Assembly (NCBI GenBank): GCA_021464245.1
Contig: JADCRB010000043.1
Location: 3,838,794 to 3,902,793 of the forward strand
Source: Carallia brachiata
Taxonomy: Eukaryota; Streptophyta; Magnoliopsida; Malpighiales; Rhizophoraceae
Direction of reading: 5' to 3'
Length of the DNA: 64,000 bases
A model generated the notes under the pieces. The model was not told the DNA's origin. It did not search any database and saw only the letters and a list, made by a program, of their open reading frames with translations. Each line of letters starts with the position of its first letter. The stretch's first letter is position 1. The translations under genes were made by a program, and so were the position numbers. Shown here one piece after another: positions 51,120-63,794 of the stretch.

Positions 51120-53340
51120 AACTGCAAAATGGGAAAAGAAGTTGCTGCAGAAATCATCTAGTATAAATTCCTCTAAACAGTCTTCAAAGTCGTCTGTTTG
51201 TAATGCAGCTTTCCATTATCTTTCCGTTGCATCCAAAACTGTTGGTGTTATTTCAGAATGCAATGCTATCATATCGCAAATTCATCAACAAACCGGAGTA
51301 AAGTTCAGAATTGAGGAACTTGTTTCGGGGTGTGATGAGAGGGTAGTAGTCCTTACTGGTCTTAGGAAAAATATCGAAGTAAATACTGACAAGGAGGCTG
51401 GTTTTAGAGACACTAATGTGCATAAAGCCATTGATGCACTTAGGATAGCCTGTCCATCAGTTTCTCAGAATCATACGGAGAACCCACCTAGGGATCATGA
51501 GTAATCTTCTCCCAACTCTGCATGGCCGTCATTCTCATCCTCTTCCCCAGAAAGAAGCTTACCCTCCAGCACATAATTCTTTGTTGGGCTGGGGCACTCC
51601 TTATGCATGTGGACCTCGGGCTATTCATAAAAGTGGTTGTTTGGATCCTGCTCCAGACATTCTCACATTCTGCTTGTTATGTCATCATGGCATAGAAACC
51701 GTGCAGCAATGCAGCAAGAAACAGGCAGTGAAATCAAAATTGAGGAACGATTTTCTGGTTTGAAGGAGCGCATTTATGTACGTTTAGGGTTGCTGAAATA
51801 ATCAGCTATTGGAGCACCAGACGATAAGATATCAGCTGCATAAGATGCAGTTCTTCGTCTACAAACCACAATAATTGGTGCTGTGACTGATGGCGAAGAG
51901 AAGACTGTAACAGCAAGGCTTCTTGTTGCCTCCAATCAAATCGGTTGTCTCCTTGGCAAAGGTGGTTCCATCATGGCTAAAATGAGGATATCAGCTTATT
52001 TTCATATATTGGGGAAGGATAAGGTTCCAAAATTTGCTTCAGAAGGTGAAGAAATGGTTCAGGTATGTTTTTTGAATATATTTCTTTGGCTTTAGCCTTT
52101 ATGAGTTTAGGCAATTGAAATTATCATATATTTTTTTGTAAAAAAACATATTGTGTTGCTATTATAACTGACGTTGTTGTCATCATTATTAGTATTATTT
52201 ATAGCTTATTGACATTTCATACATAATGAATGGATTTTGATAGTTTGCAAATCACACTTTGCAGTTTTAAGCTGTATACAGGGAATTCTGTGGGTCCCTT
52301 GTTCATATATCTGTATTGCGGATAACCGCCTGATTGCAGCAGAAAAAGAAGCTGGATAACTGGTACTAATACTTCTACAAAACACAAAACTTCCACAAAG
52401 AGAGACACGACCAATGTGGTAATTTAAATTTCACCAGAGAAGCTAGCTCCTTTTCGAGGCAGTTAGCTGAGCAAACACAATTGGTAGATTTTGAACCTTC
52501 TATGATATATTTCCTTTTATTGATCATCCTCCAAATTCTGCATTTTGGATCGCGTGCTTCCATTTACTTGATATCTCAAGGACCGAGCATTCACCTCCGT
52601 TCCACCCATTTCAAAGCTTTGATGCCATGGTGGTCCACCTCCAATGCTCATTTTGATTCCCATGATGATGGCTCTCATTTCACACGGAATGCTCATAGAC
52701 GAGCATGCCTTAGCATTTGTCTGATAGAAAGCCTTGGGGTCCTCAGGTATTCAATTGCTCTCTTTTGTTTATGAGCTTCTTTCAAGACAAGTAGGCCTTA
52801 AAGCTTCTGTATTGCAGTCCTAGTTTTGAAATTGTTTATCTTTTCTGTTATCATATGCCCTTTTATTATGATTAATTATGTTTCTATTTGTAGGGTAAGC
52901 CATCCAGCTGTTTTCACAAATACTACTGTTGAGGCTATTGTTCCTTGTTCTGTTGTTCAGGTGATGCATGGAGAAGATTGTGCACGCTTGAAACAACCCA
53001 CCAGGTAATTATTCATTACTTTATCTACGCGTAGATAAAAGTAGCATTCGTCGAAGTACCCCTTTCTATACAAACAGAGCAATTGCAACACCCATATCAT
53101 ATTGGTCTTTCCCTTATACACACATACTCGTTCTTCAAACACAGATGCAGATGCAGATGCATGCACATATATTCATACATGTCTCTGTACAAATATGCAT
53201 GCAGCACCCAGTTGACTGCTACTATGTCAGATATTGAATTGAAGCATCAAACTTCCTTCTTGATGTTTTAGGACTCTCCTGCAGGCTGCAACTGATCTGC
53301 ACTCTGCAAGCACACGGGGTTGGCAGAAGGAAAAAGCTTC
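51120..53340 (+). pseudogene. KH-domain RNA-binding protein pseudogene (HEN4/RCF3 type)
   Basis: Remnant of a multi-KH plant RNA-binding protein. 51142-51504 reads the first KH domain: ASKTVGVISECNAIISQIHQ, then GCDERVVVLTG. The GKGG loop that should contact RNA is replaced by SECN. A stop follows at 51502, and 51505-51880 continues in shifting frames (ISAA..AVLRLQTTIIGAVTDG). 51883-52095 is a KH2-like segment, VTARLLVASNQIGCLLGKGG, with an intact GKGG but a garbled second half before a donor-like CAGGTATG. Around 52590-52745 and 52893-53005 (TTVEAIVPCSVVQVMHGED) further exons can be made out. Several frames are needed to cover the family pattern, so the gene is dead. Confidence 0.65.
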
Positions 53341-53928
53341 GCCCAAAATTAATTGTTAATATTTACTGCTATGATTAAAAAGAGTAATAAAAAATATAGT
53401 GATAATTTAAAAAAATAACTAAATATCAACTTTTTATAACTGTCATATAAAAAGATGATAAGAAATAAAACGATAATTTATATTTTAATTTTTCGTTACT
53501 CTTTTTATTATAATAGTTACCAAAAATTAACAATTAATTATTCTTTCTAGCGTATCAGCATGTAACATATCAGAATAGATCATCGGGACGAGAACCATCG
53601 GACTCTCTAAGCAAAAGCAAGCTCTTTTTGAAATCCACCAATTACATTTGTTCCGTCGTCTGTCTTCCGTTATCAATGCCACATGACGGTCAAACAAGTT
53701 CCACGCAAGTAAAGTCAGATGTCATGTTAACAAACTTTTGATGATGTAGCAATAATAATTATTTTTCAAAATTTTTTGAAAATTAGTATTAGTGTTTTCT
53801 TATATTTTCTAAAAAAAGGTAAAATCTAAAATTTTGAATTCGGTGGGGAAAAAATGTTTCAATGTAACAAGTCTGTCATTAGAGTATGTAAAGTGAAGGA
53901 CGTGAGATAGATGAAAAAAATTTGAATA
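53341..53928. other. Gene-free spacer
   Basis: AT-rich. At about 53350-53415 and 53465-53540 two segments are partly inverted copies of each other (AATTAATTGTTAATATTTAC against TTACCAAAAATTAACAATTA), so this may be a small decayed fold-back element. Confidence 0.35.
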
Positions 53929-54604
53929 TAATAACAAACATATTGAAATTGTTTTACAAAAAAAAAAATGATGTAATATCTCAAATTATGTTACGTCTTG
54001 TTCAATATATGCTGCATAATTTTCTCTTAAAAAAATGGATGCTACATAATTGATGAAATTATGCTACATAATTTTTTCGTCAAAATATATATAATATGGA
54101 TGTTATTTTGTTTCATGTATCACAACAATTCTGCACATGCTCCAAAAATAATTAAATTTCACTCAAAATCGCCATACAAAAGAAGTTATTTTTTGGTCAG
54201 AAAAAAGAAGTTACTTTAAAATTTGTTTTTGTTTCACACTATTTTTGTGTTAAAATATTTACAATATGAGTATCATTAAACTTGAAATCGTCATGTCATC
54301 ATTTTTCAATAAGAAAATATTTGGTGGATCAAAGTGATATAAGTCTTGAATAATTGAATTTAAATAACTAAAAAAAATTATTAAATATTATCAAATAAAT
54401 TATATAACTATTTTAGTATTAACTAATAATATAATCATATAGTAGAATTCATTTTAATATTAATGCATCTCTAAAATCAGTGAATTTCTTTATTCTACTT
54501 TTGCTTGTCTTTCCTCGCATCGAAGCTTCTCCATCAAATACATAACCGGATTAGCATCTACAAGTACTAAATTTTTGGAAATTTTTGTAATTAAGTCTCA
54601 ATCC
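53929..54604 (+). repeat. AT-rich direct repeat, first copy
   Basis: About 675 bases that recur at 54887-55544 in the same orientation with few differences. Landmarks in both copies: CTCAAATTATGTTA, ATATATGCTGCATAATTTTC, GCTCCAAAAATAATTAAATT, CTTGAAATCGTCATGTCATC, CTTGTCTTTCCTC. A spacer of about 280 bases separates the copies. No TG...CA ends or primer-binding site seen, so a tandem duplication is likelier than LTRs. Confidence 0.8.
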
Positions 54605-54886
54605 TTTTATCACTATTACCTCTATTACCTTTATTTTAATATGCTGTAGCATAAATTATCATTTTCTCTATCATTTGAAGTATATTATGTTTATCATATC
54701 CATCTAAATTCCATTCGTATGTTCACTTCCTACAAAATTTGTTATTGCTGAATATTATATTTCTTCAAACATGATATCTGGAAAAGAAGGTTGTGGATAA
54801 AAATGTTTAATTTTATGAATTGGAAAATTATTCCTATTATTTTTATATATTTTATTTATACTAAGATCTTCTTTCAATAATTTTTT

Positions 54887-55544
54887 AATAACAACCACAT
54901 TGAAATTGTTTTAAAAAAAAATGATGTAATATCTCAAATTATGTTATGTCTTGTTCAATATATGCTGCATAATTTTCTCTTAAAAAAATGGATGCCACAT
55001 AATTGATGAAATTATGCTACATAATTTTTCATCAAAAAATATATAATATGGATGTTATTTTGTTTCATATATCATGGCAATTGTTCACATGCTCCAAAAA
55101 TAATTAAATTTCACTCAAATCGCCATAAAATAAAAGTTATTTTTTTGGTTAGAAAAAAGAAGTTACTTTAAATTTTGTTTTTGTTGCACACGATTTTTGT
55201 GTTAAAATATATACAATATGAGTATCATTAGACTTGAAATCGTCATGTCATCATTTTTCCAAAAAAAAAAATTAGTAAAATTAAAATAATATAAGTAGTT
55301 GAATAATTAAATTTAAATAATAACAAAATTATTAAATATTATCAAATTAATTATATAACTATTTTAGAGTTAACTAATATATAATCATATGGTAGAGTTT
55401 GTTTTAATATTAATGCATCTCTAAATCAGTGAATTTCTTTATTCTATTTTTGCTTGTCTTTCCTCTCCATCGAAGGTTGTCCATCAAATACATTACGGGA
55501 TTAGCCATCTACAAGTACTAAATTTTTTGGATTTTTGTAATTAA
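54887..55544 (+). repeat. AT-rich direct repeat, second copy
   Basis: Second copy of 53929-54604. It is cut at TTGTAATTAA by the MITE at 55545. After the MITE the next bases (GTCTCCACCC, about 56030) match the continuation of the first copy (GTCTCAATCC, 54596-54605), which supplies a pre-insertion site for that MITE. Confidence 0.8.
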
Positions 55545-56027
55545 CACTATGTTTGGGAGGGAAGAAAGTGGGGAGAGAGAGAGGAAAGTGAGATGATTAA
55601 AGTAAAATATTGTGTTTGAAAAATATTTGAAACGTGAGGAAAATGAAAGTTTTTAATTCCCTTAATTCTCCCTACCCCACCAAAACCAATCCTCTAAAAA
55701 ATGAGAGGAAAGTTGTTACTTCTACTATTAAATTTATTAAATGACTCAATTATTCTTACATAATTTAAAAATTACAATTTTACCTAAACAAAATATATTA
55801 ATAGAATTTATTATGAAGGATAAAATTATTATTTCAACACATTTTATATACCTCTTCCCCACTTTCCATTATTTCCCAAACAAAAGAATTTATAATTTTC
55901 CTTCCTCCCATCACTTCTTTCCAAACACAAGAGATTATAGAAAATATTCTCTTCCTCTAATGATCCTCTCCTCCACTTTCCTCTCCCTCACTTTCCTCTC
56001 CCTCAAGAATTTTATCCAAACACAGTA
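55545..56027 (+). mobile_element. Tourist-type MITE, same family as the nested pair
   Basis: Starts CACTATGTTTGGGAGGGAAG after TAA and ends CCAAACACAGT. It is collinear with 27546-28012 and 56303-56794 over its whole length (shared CTCAAGAATTTTAT near the right end). The insertion site is documented by the sister direct repeat. Confidence 0.75.
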
Positions 56028-56302
56028 TAGTCTCCACCCTTTTTGAACTTAATGAAAAAATAGTAAACTACGTATGTGCACATATTTTTGTATTTTTAAT
56101 ACATATTTAAGTATTTTTATACCAACTCTTTTAAATTAAATAATGAATCTAACAATTTGATTAATTTTTATCTAAACACAAAATCATATAAAATAAAAAT
56201 TTATAATTTAAAACTCATTCAACAATTGAAAAAGATACAAAATTCAATTGCAACAATGTCTAAGCATTTAAGACTTCTAGAAGGTTGTCCAAAACAATTT
56301 TA

Positions 56303-56794
56303 CACTTTGTTTGGGAGGGGAAAAAGTGGGGGAAGAGAGAAAAGTGAGAATTAAAATAAATTATTGTGTTTGAAAAATATTTGAAAAGTGGGGGAGAGGA
56401 AAGTTTTTAATTCTCGTAATTCTCCCTACCTCACTAAAACCGATCCTCTAAAAAATGGGATGAAAGTTGTTAGTTTTCCTATTAAATTTATTAAATGACT
56501 CAATTACCTTTACATAATTTAAAAATTATAATTTTACCTAAACAAAATATCTTAATAAAATTTATTATAAAAAAAAATTATTATTCTAACAAATTTTATA
56601 TTCTTCTCCCACACTTTCCACCATTTCCCAAACAAAATAATTAATAATTTTCCTCCCTCCCATCATCTCTTTCCAAACACAAGAGATGATATAAAATATT
56701 CTCTTCCTCTAATGATCCTCTCCTCCGCTTTCCTCTCCCTCACTTTCCTCTCATTCACTTTCCTCTCCCTCAAGAATTTTATTTAAAAACAGTG
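56303..56794 (+). mobile_element. Tourist-type MITE, fourth copy
   Basis: A 492-bp copy flanked by TTA at 56300-56302 and 56795-56797. Starts CACTTTGTTTGGGAGGGG and ends TTTAAAAACAGTG. It has an extra repeat of CACTTTCCTCTC near the right end compared with other copies. Confidence 0.8.
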
Positions 56795-56797
56795 TTA

Positions 56798-57499
56798 AAG
56801 ATCGGTATACCCTGCCTGAGGACAAATCACTACCCGGGGATGAACTGTGGTTTTACTTTAAAATTACTTAAAATTAAGGTGTTTTTTAATAATATTATTT
56901 TTTTAATGATTAAAAAATATTCATAATTTTATACTAAATAAAATTATTTTTTTATTTTATTTTAAATAGACATCATTCGTTATATAATAAAAGATTATGA
57001 GTAAATTATATTTATTAAAAAAAGAATTGAATTAAAATTTTTGTAAAATTAAACTACATAATAACACTTATTAAATTTTTAAATTTGATGACCACTAAAA
57101 TATATCAAATAATTTTTCTTTTAATTTTTTTTTTATATTTGATATTAAACTTTGGTAATCGAAGTTAAACTCGTTCTTAAGAAATCAACCGTGGATTGCA
57201 TGTACTTAACCTCCAAGTAAATTATCTAACCTGAAATAATGTTGTATCTATCCGCAATTACTCTATTTGGAAACAAAATCAAAACTAGCACAAGAGTGAG
57301 ACCTTCAAAATCTGGGAGAAACAAGAAATGATAAACACAAACAAAATGCCACCTAACGAAGGACAATACGGTAATTGCAACATCCGTCACGAGGAACCGC
57401 CCGCTCCTTCTGTATATTTAAGCAGGATCGCACAGTGCCAGGAGCACACCGAGCAAGGGACCCACCACCACCAGTCAGCCACTACACAGCGCAGCGCAA
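56798..57499. other. Spacer and promoter region of the RCD1/SRO gene
   Basis: 56880-57050 resembles the AT-rich dispersed repeat (TAATAAAAGATTATGAGTAA). Closer to the gene the sequence is more balanced. TATATTTAA at about 57413-57421 could be a TATA box, 80-90 bases before the ATG. No gene of its own. Confidence 0.4.
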
Positions 57500-59384
57500 A
57501 TGGCCAGCGCAGCAAAAACCGTCGTTGATTCCGCTAGAGTTAGGGTTCAGCCGAAACCCCCATCCGCTGCTTCCTCCGCCCCACCTGCTGCGGATCCTCG
57601 TGTTGCCCGTGACGGCGAAGTCGGCTTTGGCTGTGACTCGTTGCTGATGCAGAATTACGCCAACTTCAAGCGCAGCGCCTCCCCGGCTCGCTTGTTGTAT
57701 TTCAGTGGAGGCGGCTCGTGGCTGGATCTCCCGCTCGCGAACGGCGCGTTCGAGTCGCTCAAGCTGGCTTTCGCCGCGGGCAGGCCTATGACCGACGTGT
57801 CGGTCGATGGCGCCAGGTATTTGTTTGACTTCTTGCGTATGTTACAGGTGCGTCTGGAGTCCGGGGACGAGCGGTTGATTGCGTGGATTGACGAGAACGG
57901 GAAGTGCTTTTTCCCTCAGACATTTCTCCCCGACGATGAAGAACCGAAGAATGATCATAAAATTAAAATCAGGCGGCGGTCGGCGAAAATTCAATTAACC
58001 GGAAGAAGGAGGTCCTAGGGAAGGAAGCTGAAATGAATTCGTTGAAGCAACCGGAGCAGGACAATGATGCCTTAAAGCTGTCTCTTTTGCCTAGGGCTGA
58101 GCCATCTAGGTGGCCGTGTACGAGGCAATTGAGAGAAGGCGAGATGGTTTTCTCGCTGTTTAAGGACTTCTTTTTGTCTGGTATGAAAAATGTTGATCCT
58201 GGTGCTGTGGTTACCGCTATTCATCAATTCAATCGCACTGGTCATTCGGAGAAGGCCCGCTATGATATTTTCGAAAAGCAGATGGAGATCACTAGGAGCC
58301 TGCGCAGTGCTTCCAATGTGGTGTATGCTTGGCATGGTGCCTCCGCAAAAGAGGTGGAGAGAATTCTAGCGCACGGGTTTAGGTTTTTGAGCAGGATCCC
58401 TGTGCGTGAGTCTTATGGGGCTGGCGTCTATCTGTCTCCTTTGGGGTTGCCACATATGGGGTAAGCCTTGTTTTACTTGATTTTTATATGGGCTTTATGG
58501 GCTTTGGGGATTGGTAGTTTCTATTTAGGGGTTTTGCTGATTAGCTTTTCTCCATTGGCAGTGCCTCATTAGAGGGCTTTTTTTTTTTTTTTTTTTTGGT
58601 GAGCTTGATTTTCCTGTGAGGATTGGGTAATTCCACCTTCATCTGTAGATTTGATGATTAGCTTTATTGGTGTGGTTTTGCATAATTTATGGGTTTGATG
58701 ATCAGCTTTACTGGGGTAACTTTGCATTTTTCAGTGCTATGTTGGCGGAGGTTGATGATAATGGCGAAAAGCATGTTATACTGTGTAAAGTTGTATTGGG
58801 TAATGTTGAGACGCTTCAAGCAGGGTCTCAACAATATTATCCTTCTAGTGTGGATTTTGATAATGCTGCTAACGATTTTGTAAACCCATATTGGTATATT
58901 GTTTGGCCAAGTAATATGAATACTCACATAATACCCGAGTGTGTTCTGAGCTTCAAACCTTCAAATATCATGCGAGGTAAATGTTCTCTTTCTTTCCTGT
59001 CTATATTGGTTTCCCTTTTCTTGCCGCTCAATTTTTGATGGTCATTTATGGTTCTAAATTTGTCCGTTAGGTCAACTTAGGAGATTGACATATAGGCCGA
59101 ATGCCTTTGAGCAATTGCTTACAAAAATCAGGGTTCGGCTTCCTCCCGCCAAATTTCGGAAATTGGTGACCCTTTATAATGCATATAAGGTAACTATCTA
59201 CTTCACTTTTTTCTGTTTGATATTACTCTCCAGTATTGACTTCAAAGAATGTCTTATGATATTTGAACTTTAATGAATGTAGGGTGGTAAGGTGGCCAAG
59301 TATACTTTCTTCATGCTGGTGCGGAAGATTGCAGGGGATGACGTACTGGCGTCTGCAATGCAGGAGATTCCTGGCCAGGCATGA
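57500..59384 (+). pseudogene. RCD1/SRO1-like protein gene with an apparent frameshift
   Basis: Nuclear stress and hormone regulator family (WWE, inactive PARP-like and RST domains; RST binds transcription factors such as DREB2A). Exons 57500-58460, 58735-58976, 59071-59189 and 59283-59384 have GT-AG introns. The WWE region spans about codons 50-140 (LLMQNYANFKRS ... YLFDFLRMLQVRLESG ... AWIDENGKCFFP). The PARP-like region follows (VVYAWHGASAKEVERILAHG, YGAGVYLSP, WYIVWPSNMNTHIIPE), then RST (ALASAMQEI-type end, here VLASAMQEI). The WWE frame runs into TAG at 58016-58018, while the PARP frame is open from about 57970 on. Total exon length is 1,424 bases, one short of a multiple of three, as expected if one base was lost at about 57950-57975 (A-rich AAAATTAAAATC). 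Either the gene is recently inactivated or the sequence has a one-base error. AATAAA lies at 59532. Confidence 0.75.
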
Positions 59385-62300
59385 GGTCTTTTGGTGTCAT
59401 TTGGCCTGCGAGAAGTAGTCCGACTTCTTGTCTCTGTTTATCGGAATGATAGACATGTAATGTTCATTTCCAGTCAGGATTACCATTAGCATTAATAATG
59501 AAAAGCTAATGTAGCAGAAACAATAGAGATTAATAAAAGCAATAATGTTTTTACCTAAGGGGAAGATTTTTTTTTTTTCTCTTTCTGCAATTTCTTTTTG
59601 GTGGACTGATATTGAAAACTGTTGAGGTGCATAAACACGCAATCAAGAAGTTGACAAATTGAGAAGCAAGTTTGTTCTTTGTCATGTTCTTGTGCATGTG
59701 CATGTGCTCTAACATGCTTTTTGTATCAGTGTCTTTGGGTGTGGACACACCCAGTTTTGAGTTCTTGGTACAATAATAAATTGAGTTTGAAATGCTTGGG
59801 AATGTTAAATTTTTCGTAACATGCTTTGAACTTCATGCGGGGAATGAATACCTCGCAGCAGTGCATGCATGACAATGGCATAATTCACATTTGCTGATTC
59901 TGATATATATTGCAATTATATGATGTGATAGATAATTAACGACTTATCATTAATGATTCTTGAGATACCACCATGCATGCATGGGGACACCCCTATATTT
60001 TAACGTGGACCTTATATTATTGTAAAAACCATTTTGGATAAATATCTTCCCAATATGGGAACAGTGATGGCCAAACTGTTAAAAACAACACTTGTTAAAA
60101 ACAACACTTCCTTTCTAATAGAAAAGGATCTTATGGTCCTGAACTGATCTTAGCTGGGATTGCAAATCCCAAGTTTGTATGTGAAGAGCAGAATAATAGG
60201 CCTTTTATTGGATCACTTATTAAGGTGTCTGATTGAAGGTTTATAGCTTCTCTCATAGTGACGTTCAATTTTAGAAGGTTAAACTGATTCATCGTTTCTA
60301 ATACCTGGGTGAATTACTTGAATTATTCTAAAATAATAGCATAATTGACCTTCTTAACCTAGAATCGGATGCAAGTAATTTCTGAGTTTGCAAATCTCTA
60401 TTGTATATCCATATTTATTAGCTTGCGAGAGCGATGAACGTGGAAGTGAGTAATTTTTATTCTATATTGTTAATCAAATAATAAGACATCAAAAATTTGG
60501 CAACCAGTTTCGGGTGCCTATCAGTTGGGTTGGTGCTGATGATTATGTACAGTGTCCACATCAGATAGCATAAGTAATACATGCATTATGCTTTAAGGCC
60601 TTGCAGTTTACTTGCACATTTTTAAGATTGACATGATGTGTGGGCTAGAGTGTGGGAAATTGGTTCAGAAAGAGAGAGCTGTTGGAATCAAAAGAGGCTT
60701 ATAGAATTTAGATTAGCAATCAGTACAAGTTTTCTGCCTGTATTAGGGGTTCTTGATTCTGTGTTACTGTATCTATGGTCTAATTTGGGAATGTTTATTT
60801 ATGCAGAACGAGGTTATTTTGCGGCCTGGGGTATGTCTGATATAATATTTGTGTGGCATAAGGCTTCACACGCTACCTGGACTTGGGTTTGGAACCTAGT
60901 GGAATCGTGCTATTGGATTCCATTTTGTTTCTGAATACTGGCCGCGCAAACATCCAGATATGCTTCTATATAATGGGTATGATGAAGTTTGACCTTTCAT
61001 GATACCTTAGGCAATCTGATTTAAATTCATCTCTCTATTAACATTTCAGGCAATAATATGAGAGACAGTTAAATGGAGTTTGCTGGACTTTTCAAAGCTA
61101 AATTCAAAGATGCCACAAGGTGAAGCAGGACTGCGAAGAGAACTTCCAGGCGGGTTTTAGTACTCGTGCAAGTAATAAAAAATTCTAGAGTTTGAGTCCC
61201 ACATTGTGCATCCATATGGACTGTCAGTGCTGGGTTATGTCCCACAACAAGCACAACCCTCCTGTTTAGTTTTATTTTATGCTGCATCAAGGATCATCTA
61301 TAATTTTCCAGGATTAGTTGAGCATTGGTAATTCAGATGAAGTGGGAAAATAGAGATCTTCCAGCTGCTTAGAGTTTTATTACTGTTGTAATTGCTTTAG
61401 GATTTCAAGGATTTGTATACATCCAATATGGTTCATCCCTATGAGTTGACTATGTTCCTTTTGTGCTGTTTTCGAAATCATATATGGGGTTGATATGGGA
61501 GTATTTGTCAAACTTGGCTTGTCTTCGTGGCGGATATCTGTTTGTCTTATTTGGTAACTAAATTTTGTGTTCTATGTAGCAAGTCATGTGTTGGTGGCGC
61601 TATTGTTGGTATTTTAATGCAGTTACGTTTCAGTTAAATGCTATCTTCCTTTGGGATCTGCATCACTTTTCTTCCTTGTTAAGTTTTGAATATTAAAGAC
61701 CTTTCACAGGCAATTATGTGATGGAAAGAATAAGGTGTTGATATGGTTGGGGGCTGGCTGTGATTCATGGGAACCTTTGAATCAGTTTCACAGATGGTCA
61801 TGAAAGAAGCAATTTTCTTTCTTTCTTTTTTTTTTTTAATTTTATGATTCAGTATAACTTTGTATATCCATGTTTAACCGTCGCCCGGAAGTAAGGTAAA
61901 GCATTTACCTATGGTGCATGTGGAACTATCGCTAGGCTTTTTCTTCATATTGCTGACAGTAGTTGGTAGTCATCATTTTAACTGATTGTTTACTGAAGAT
62001 GTACCACAAAAAAAGGGTGACTCACTGCATGAGGAATGTGTAGCCACTTTGTGGGGTCTGAGGAATGTGTAGGGGCACTGGTTGTGTCACTAAGGACCTA
62101 TCATCTGTTGGTAAAAATGTTTTTGACTGATATCCTGTATCTTTCTGGGTTTTGTTTTATCCGTGGAAAACCAGGTAGGGGTGGATGACGTCTCTTTCTT
62201 CTGAGTATGACTTATAGGAGCCTAAGACAACTTTGGCGATAAGGTAAACATCAAAGTTTTATGGTGCTGCTTGTGAGATGATTTTTTATTTTTTTGGTGT

Positions 62301-62423
62301 CATTTTAGATGGTTTCTTCTTTTTGTATGTCTACTTTGGACAAGTAGACCTTGAAAAGATATTATTTATTTCTGTGTCCCTACATGTTTTTGGCCTGATT
62401 GCACCTGTTCATGGTTAAGTGCG
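59385..62423. other. Interval without a supported gene
   Basis: Begins with the 3' UTR of the RCD1/SRO gene. Beyond about 59550 the composition is intron- or transcript-like (about 35-40 percent G+C by eye), with many short ORFs but no domain. It could be a long non-coding transcript or the 5' intron of a gene to the right. Confidence 0.35.
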
Positions 62424-62816
62424 TTGAGGCTGCCACCAAGCAGAATCTATCATATGTACGGAACTAATTCAGAAGTGAAAATGCTTTTGTTTTTGCGTCC
62501 ATGGAGGTATACCTTTGTTGCATATAGTGAACTTGCGCGATGTATTTATTCAAAAGTGAAAATGTTCTTGTTTTTGTGTCCATGGAGGTATACCTTTGTT
62601 GCATATAGTGAACTTGTGCGATGTATTTACTTGTCCTCAGGATCAGATCCTGCTTCATTGCCCAAATTATTATTTCCCGTGGCATCAGATCCTGCTTCAA
62701 TGCCCAAATTTATTACTTCCCTAGCATCAGATCCTGCTTCAATGCCCAAATTTATTACTTCCCTAGCATCAGATCCTGCTTTAATGTCCAAATTTATTAC
62801 TCTGCCAGAAGGTTAA
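62424..62816 (+). CDS. Hypothetical 130-codon ORF built from in-frame tandem repeats
   Basis: Open frame starting MRLPPSRIYHMYGTN. It continues with two 27-residue units (SEVKMLLFLRPWRYTFVAYS... and SKVKMFLFLCPWRYTFVAYS...) and four 14-residue units (SDPASMPKFITSLA type). Both repeat lengths are multiples of three, so the frame survives. No family recognised. With no clear promoter or homology this may be a chance ORF over minisatellites rather than a gene. Confidence 0.25.
   Translation: MRLPPSRIYHMYGTNSEVKMLLFLRPWRYTFVAYSELARCIYSKVKMFLFLCPWRYTFVAYSELVRCIYLSSGSDPASLPKLLFPVASDPASMPKFITSLASDPASMPKFITSLASDPALMSKFITLPEG
62469..62630 (+). repeat. 81-bp tandem duplication
   Basis: Units 62469-62549 and 62550-62630 differ at only a few positions (for example GCGTCCATGGAGG against GTGTCCATGGAGG). 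Confidence 0.9.
62643..62810 (+). repeat. 42-bp minisatellite, four units
   Basis: Units at 62643, 62685, 62727 and 62769. The middle two are virtually identical and the outer two more diverged, the usual pattern of unequal exchange. Unit core: TCAGATCCTGCTTCAATGCC. Confidence 0.92.
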
Positions 62817-63794
62817 AAAATGGGTCATGAACATGTTAAGGCATCTCTTTTTGCTCTGAAGTTCATAATTTTGTGCATCTGTGGTTGCACGTGAGGCAGT
62901 AAAGATTCTTGCAATGGGAATGCTTCATCTTATACGATTTTCTTTCTCTACACTTTTGGGCTTATTTGTTTTCCCTCATGATGAATGTGTGGGAATCAAT
63001 CTAACATTGAGCTGAGGTACAAACTTGTTATTGACTTACACGCCAAGTGGTTTCTTTCATTTTTCTCAATAGATTTATTTTGGAAGTGTTGTTGTTTACT
63101 TCAATGAAGGTTCATAATGAGTGTTAGACTCTTTCTCTGTCACATTTGGCCCTTTGTAAAAATAAAATATCTCTTCACTCTCCTTAGTAGTGATTTCTAC
63201 TACATGCATCTATTACTCTTATATGACAGCATAGTTGAGAGAGAAGGAAAAAGCTTTTTGAGTGTCCCTCATATATTTCAAGGGTATAAAACTAGTTAAT
63301 CAAGTAAATGGTTGCTTGGACCCTTGTATACGGCCACGGTTCACTTGATACAAGTGTAGGCAAGTGTAGCATAGCATCATTTGTGTCATTAGGGTCTCAT
63401 TGTAGATGGTGAAAATATTAGTGAACTTGAGCCCATGTGCTTAGATAGCGCATAAGATAACATTCTTAGATAAATATGTTCATGTGCGGTCTTCTAAATC
63501 GGAATTTGCTGATGAGATTGAGATATATAAATAGTTCTTGTCAGGATTAGCAGTAAGAGCAGACAACTGATTTTGCTACAAACAAGATGTTTCTTCTAGC
63601 CAATTGATTGGTTCACATATGCTTCTAAAATTTATTTGTTTGTATTTACATCCTCCTTTGTATTGTCAAATTTTGCTCTCTCTCTCTCTCCTACATAGTT
63701 CAAGTGTTAGATGTCAGTCATATCAATGCACGTCTAATTACCAGTCATATCTAATTAAAAACTCACTAAATAGGAACATCTCTTAGTCCTAAAA
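62817..63794. other. Interval without a supported gene
   Basis: T-rich, intron-like sequence. There is a (CT)n tract at about 63675-63692. No domain-bearing ORF. Confidence 0.35.
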
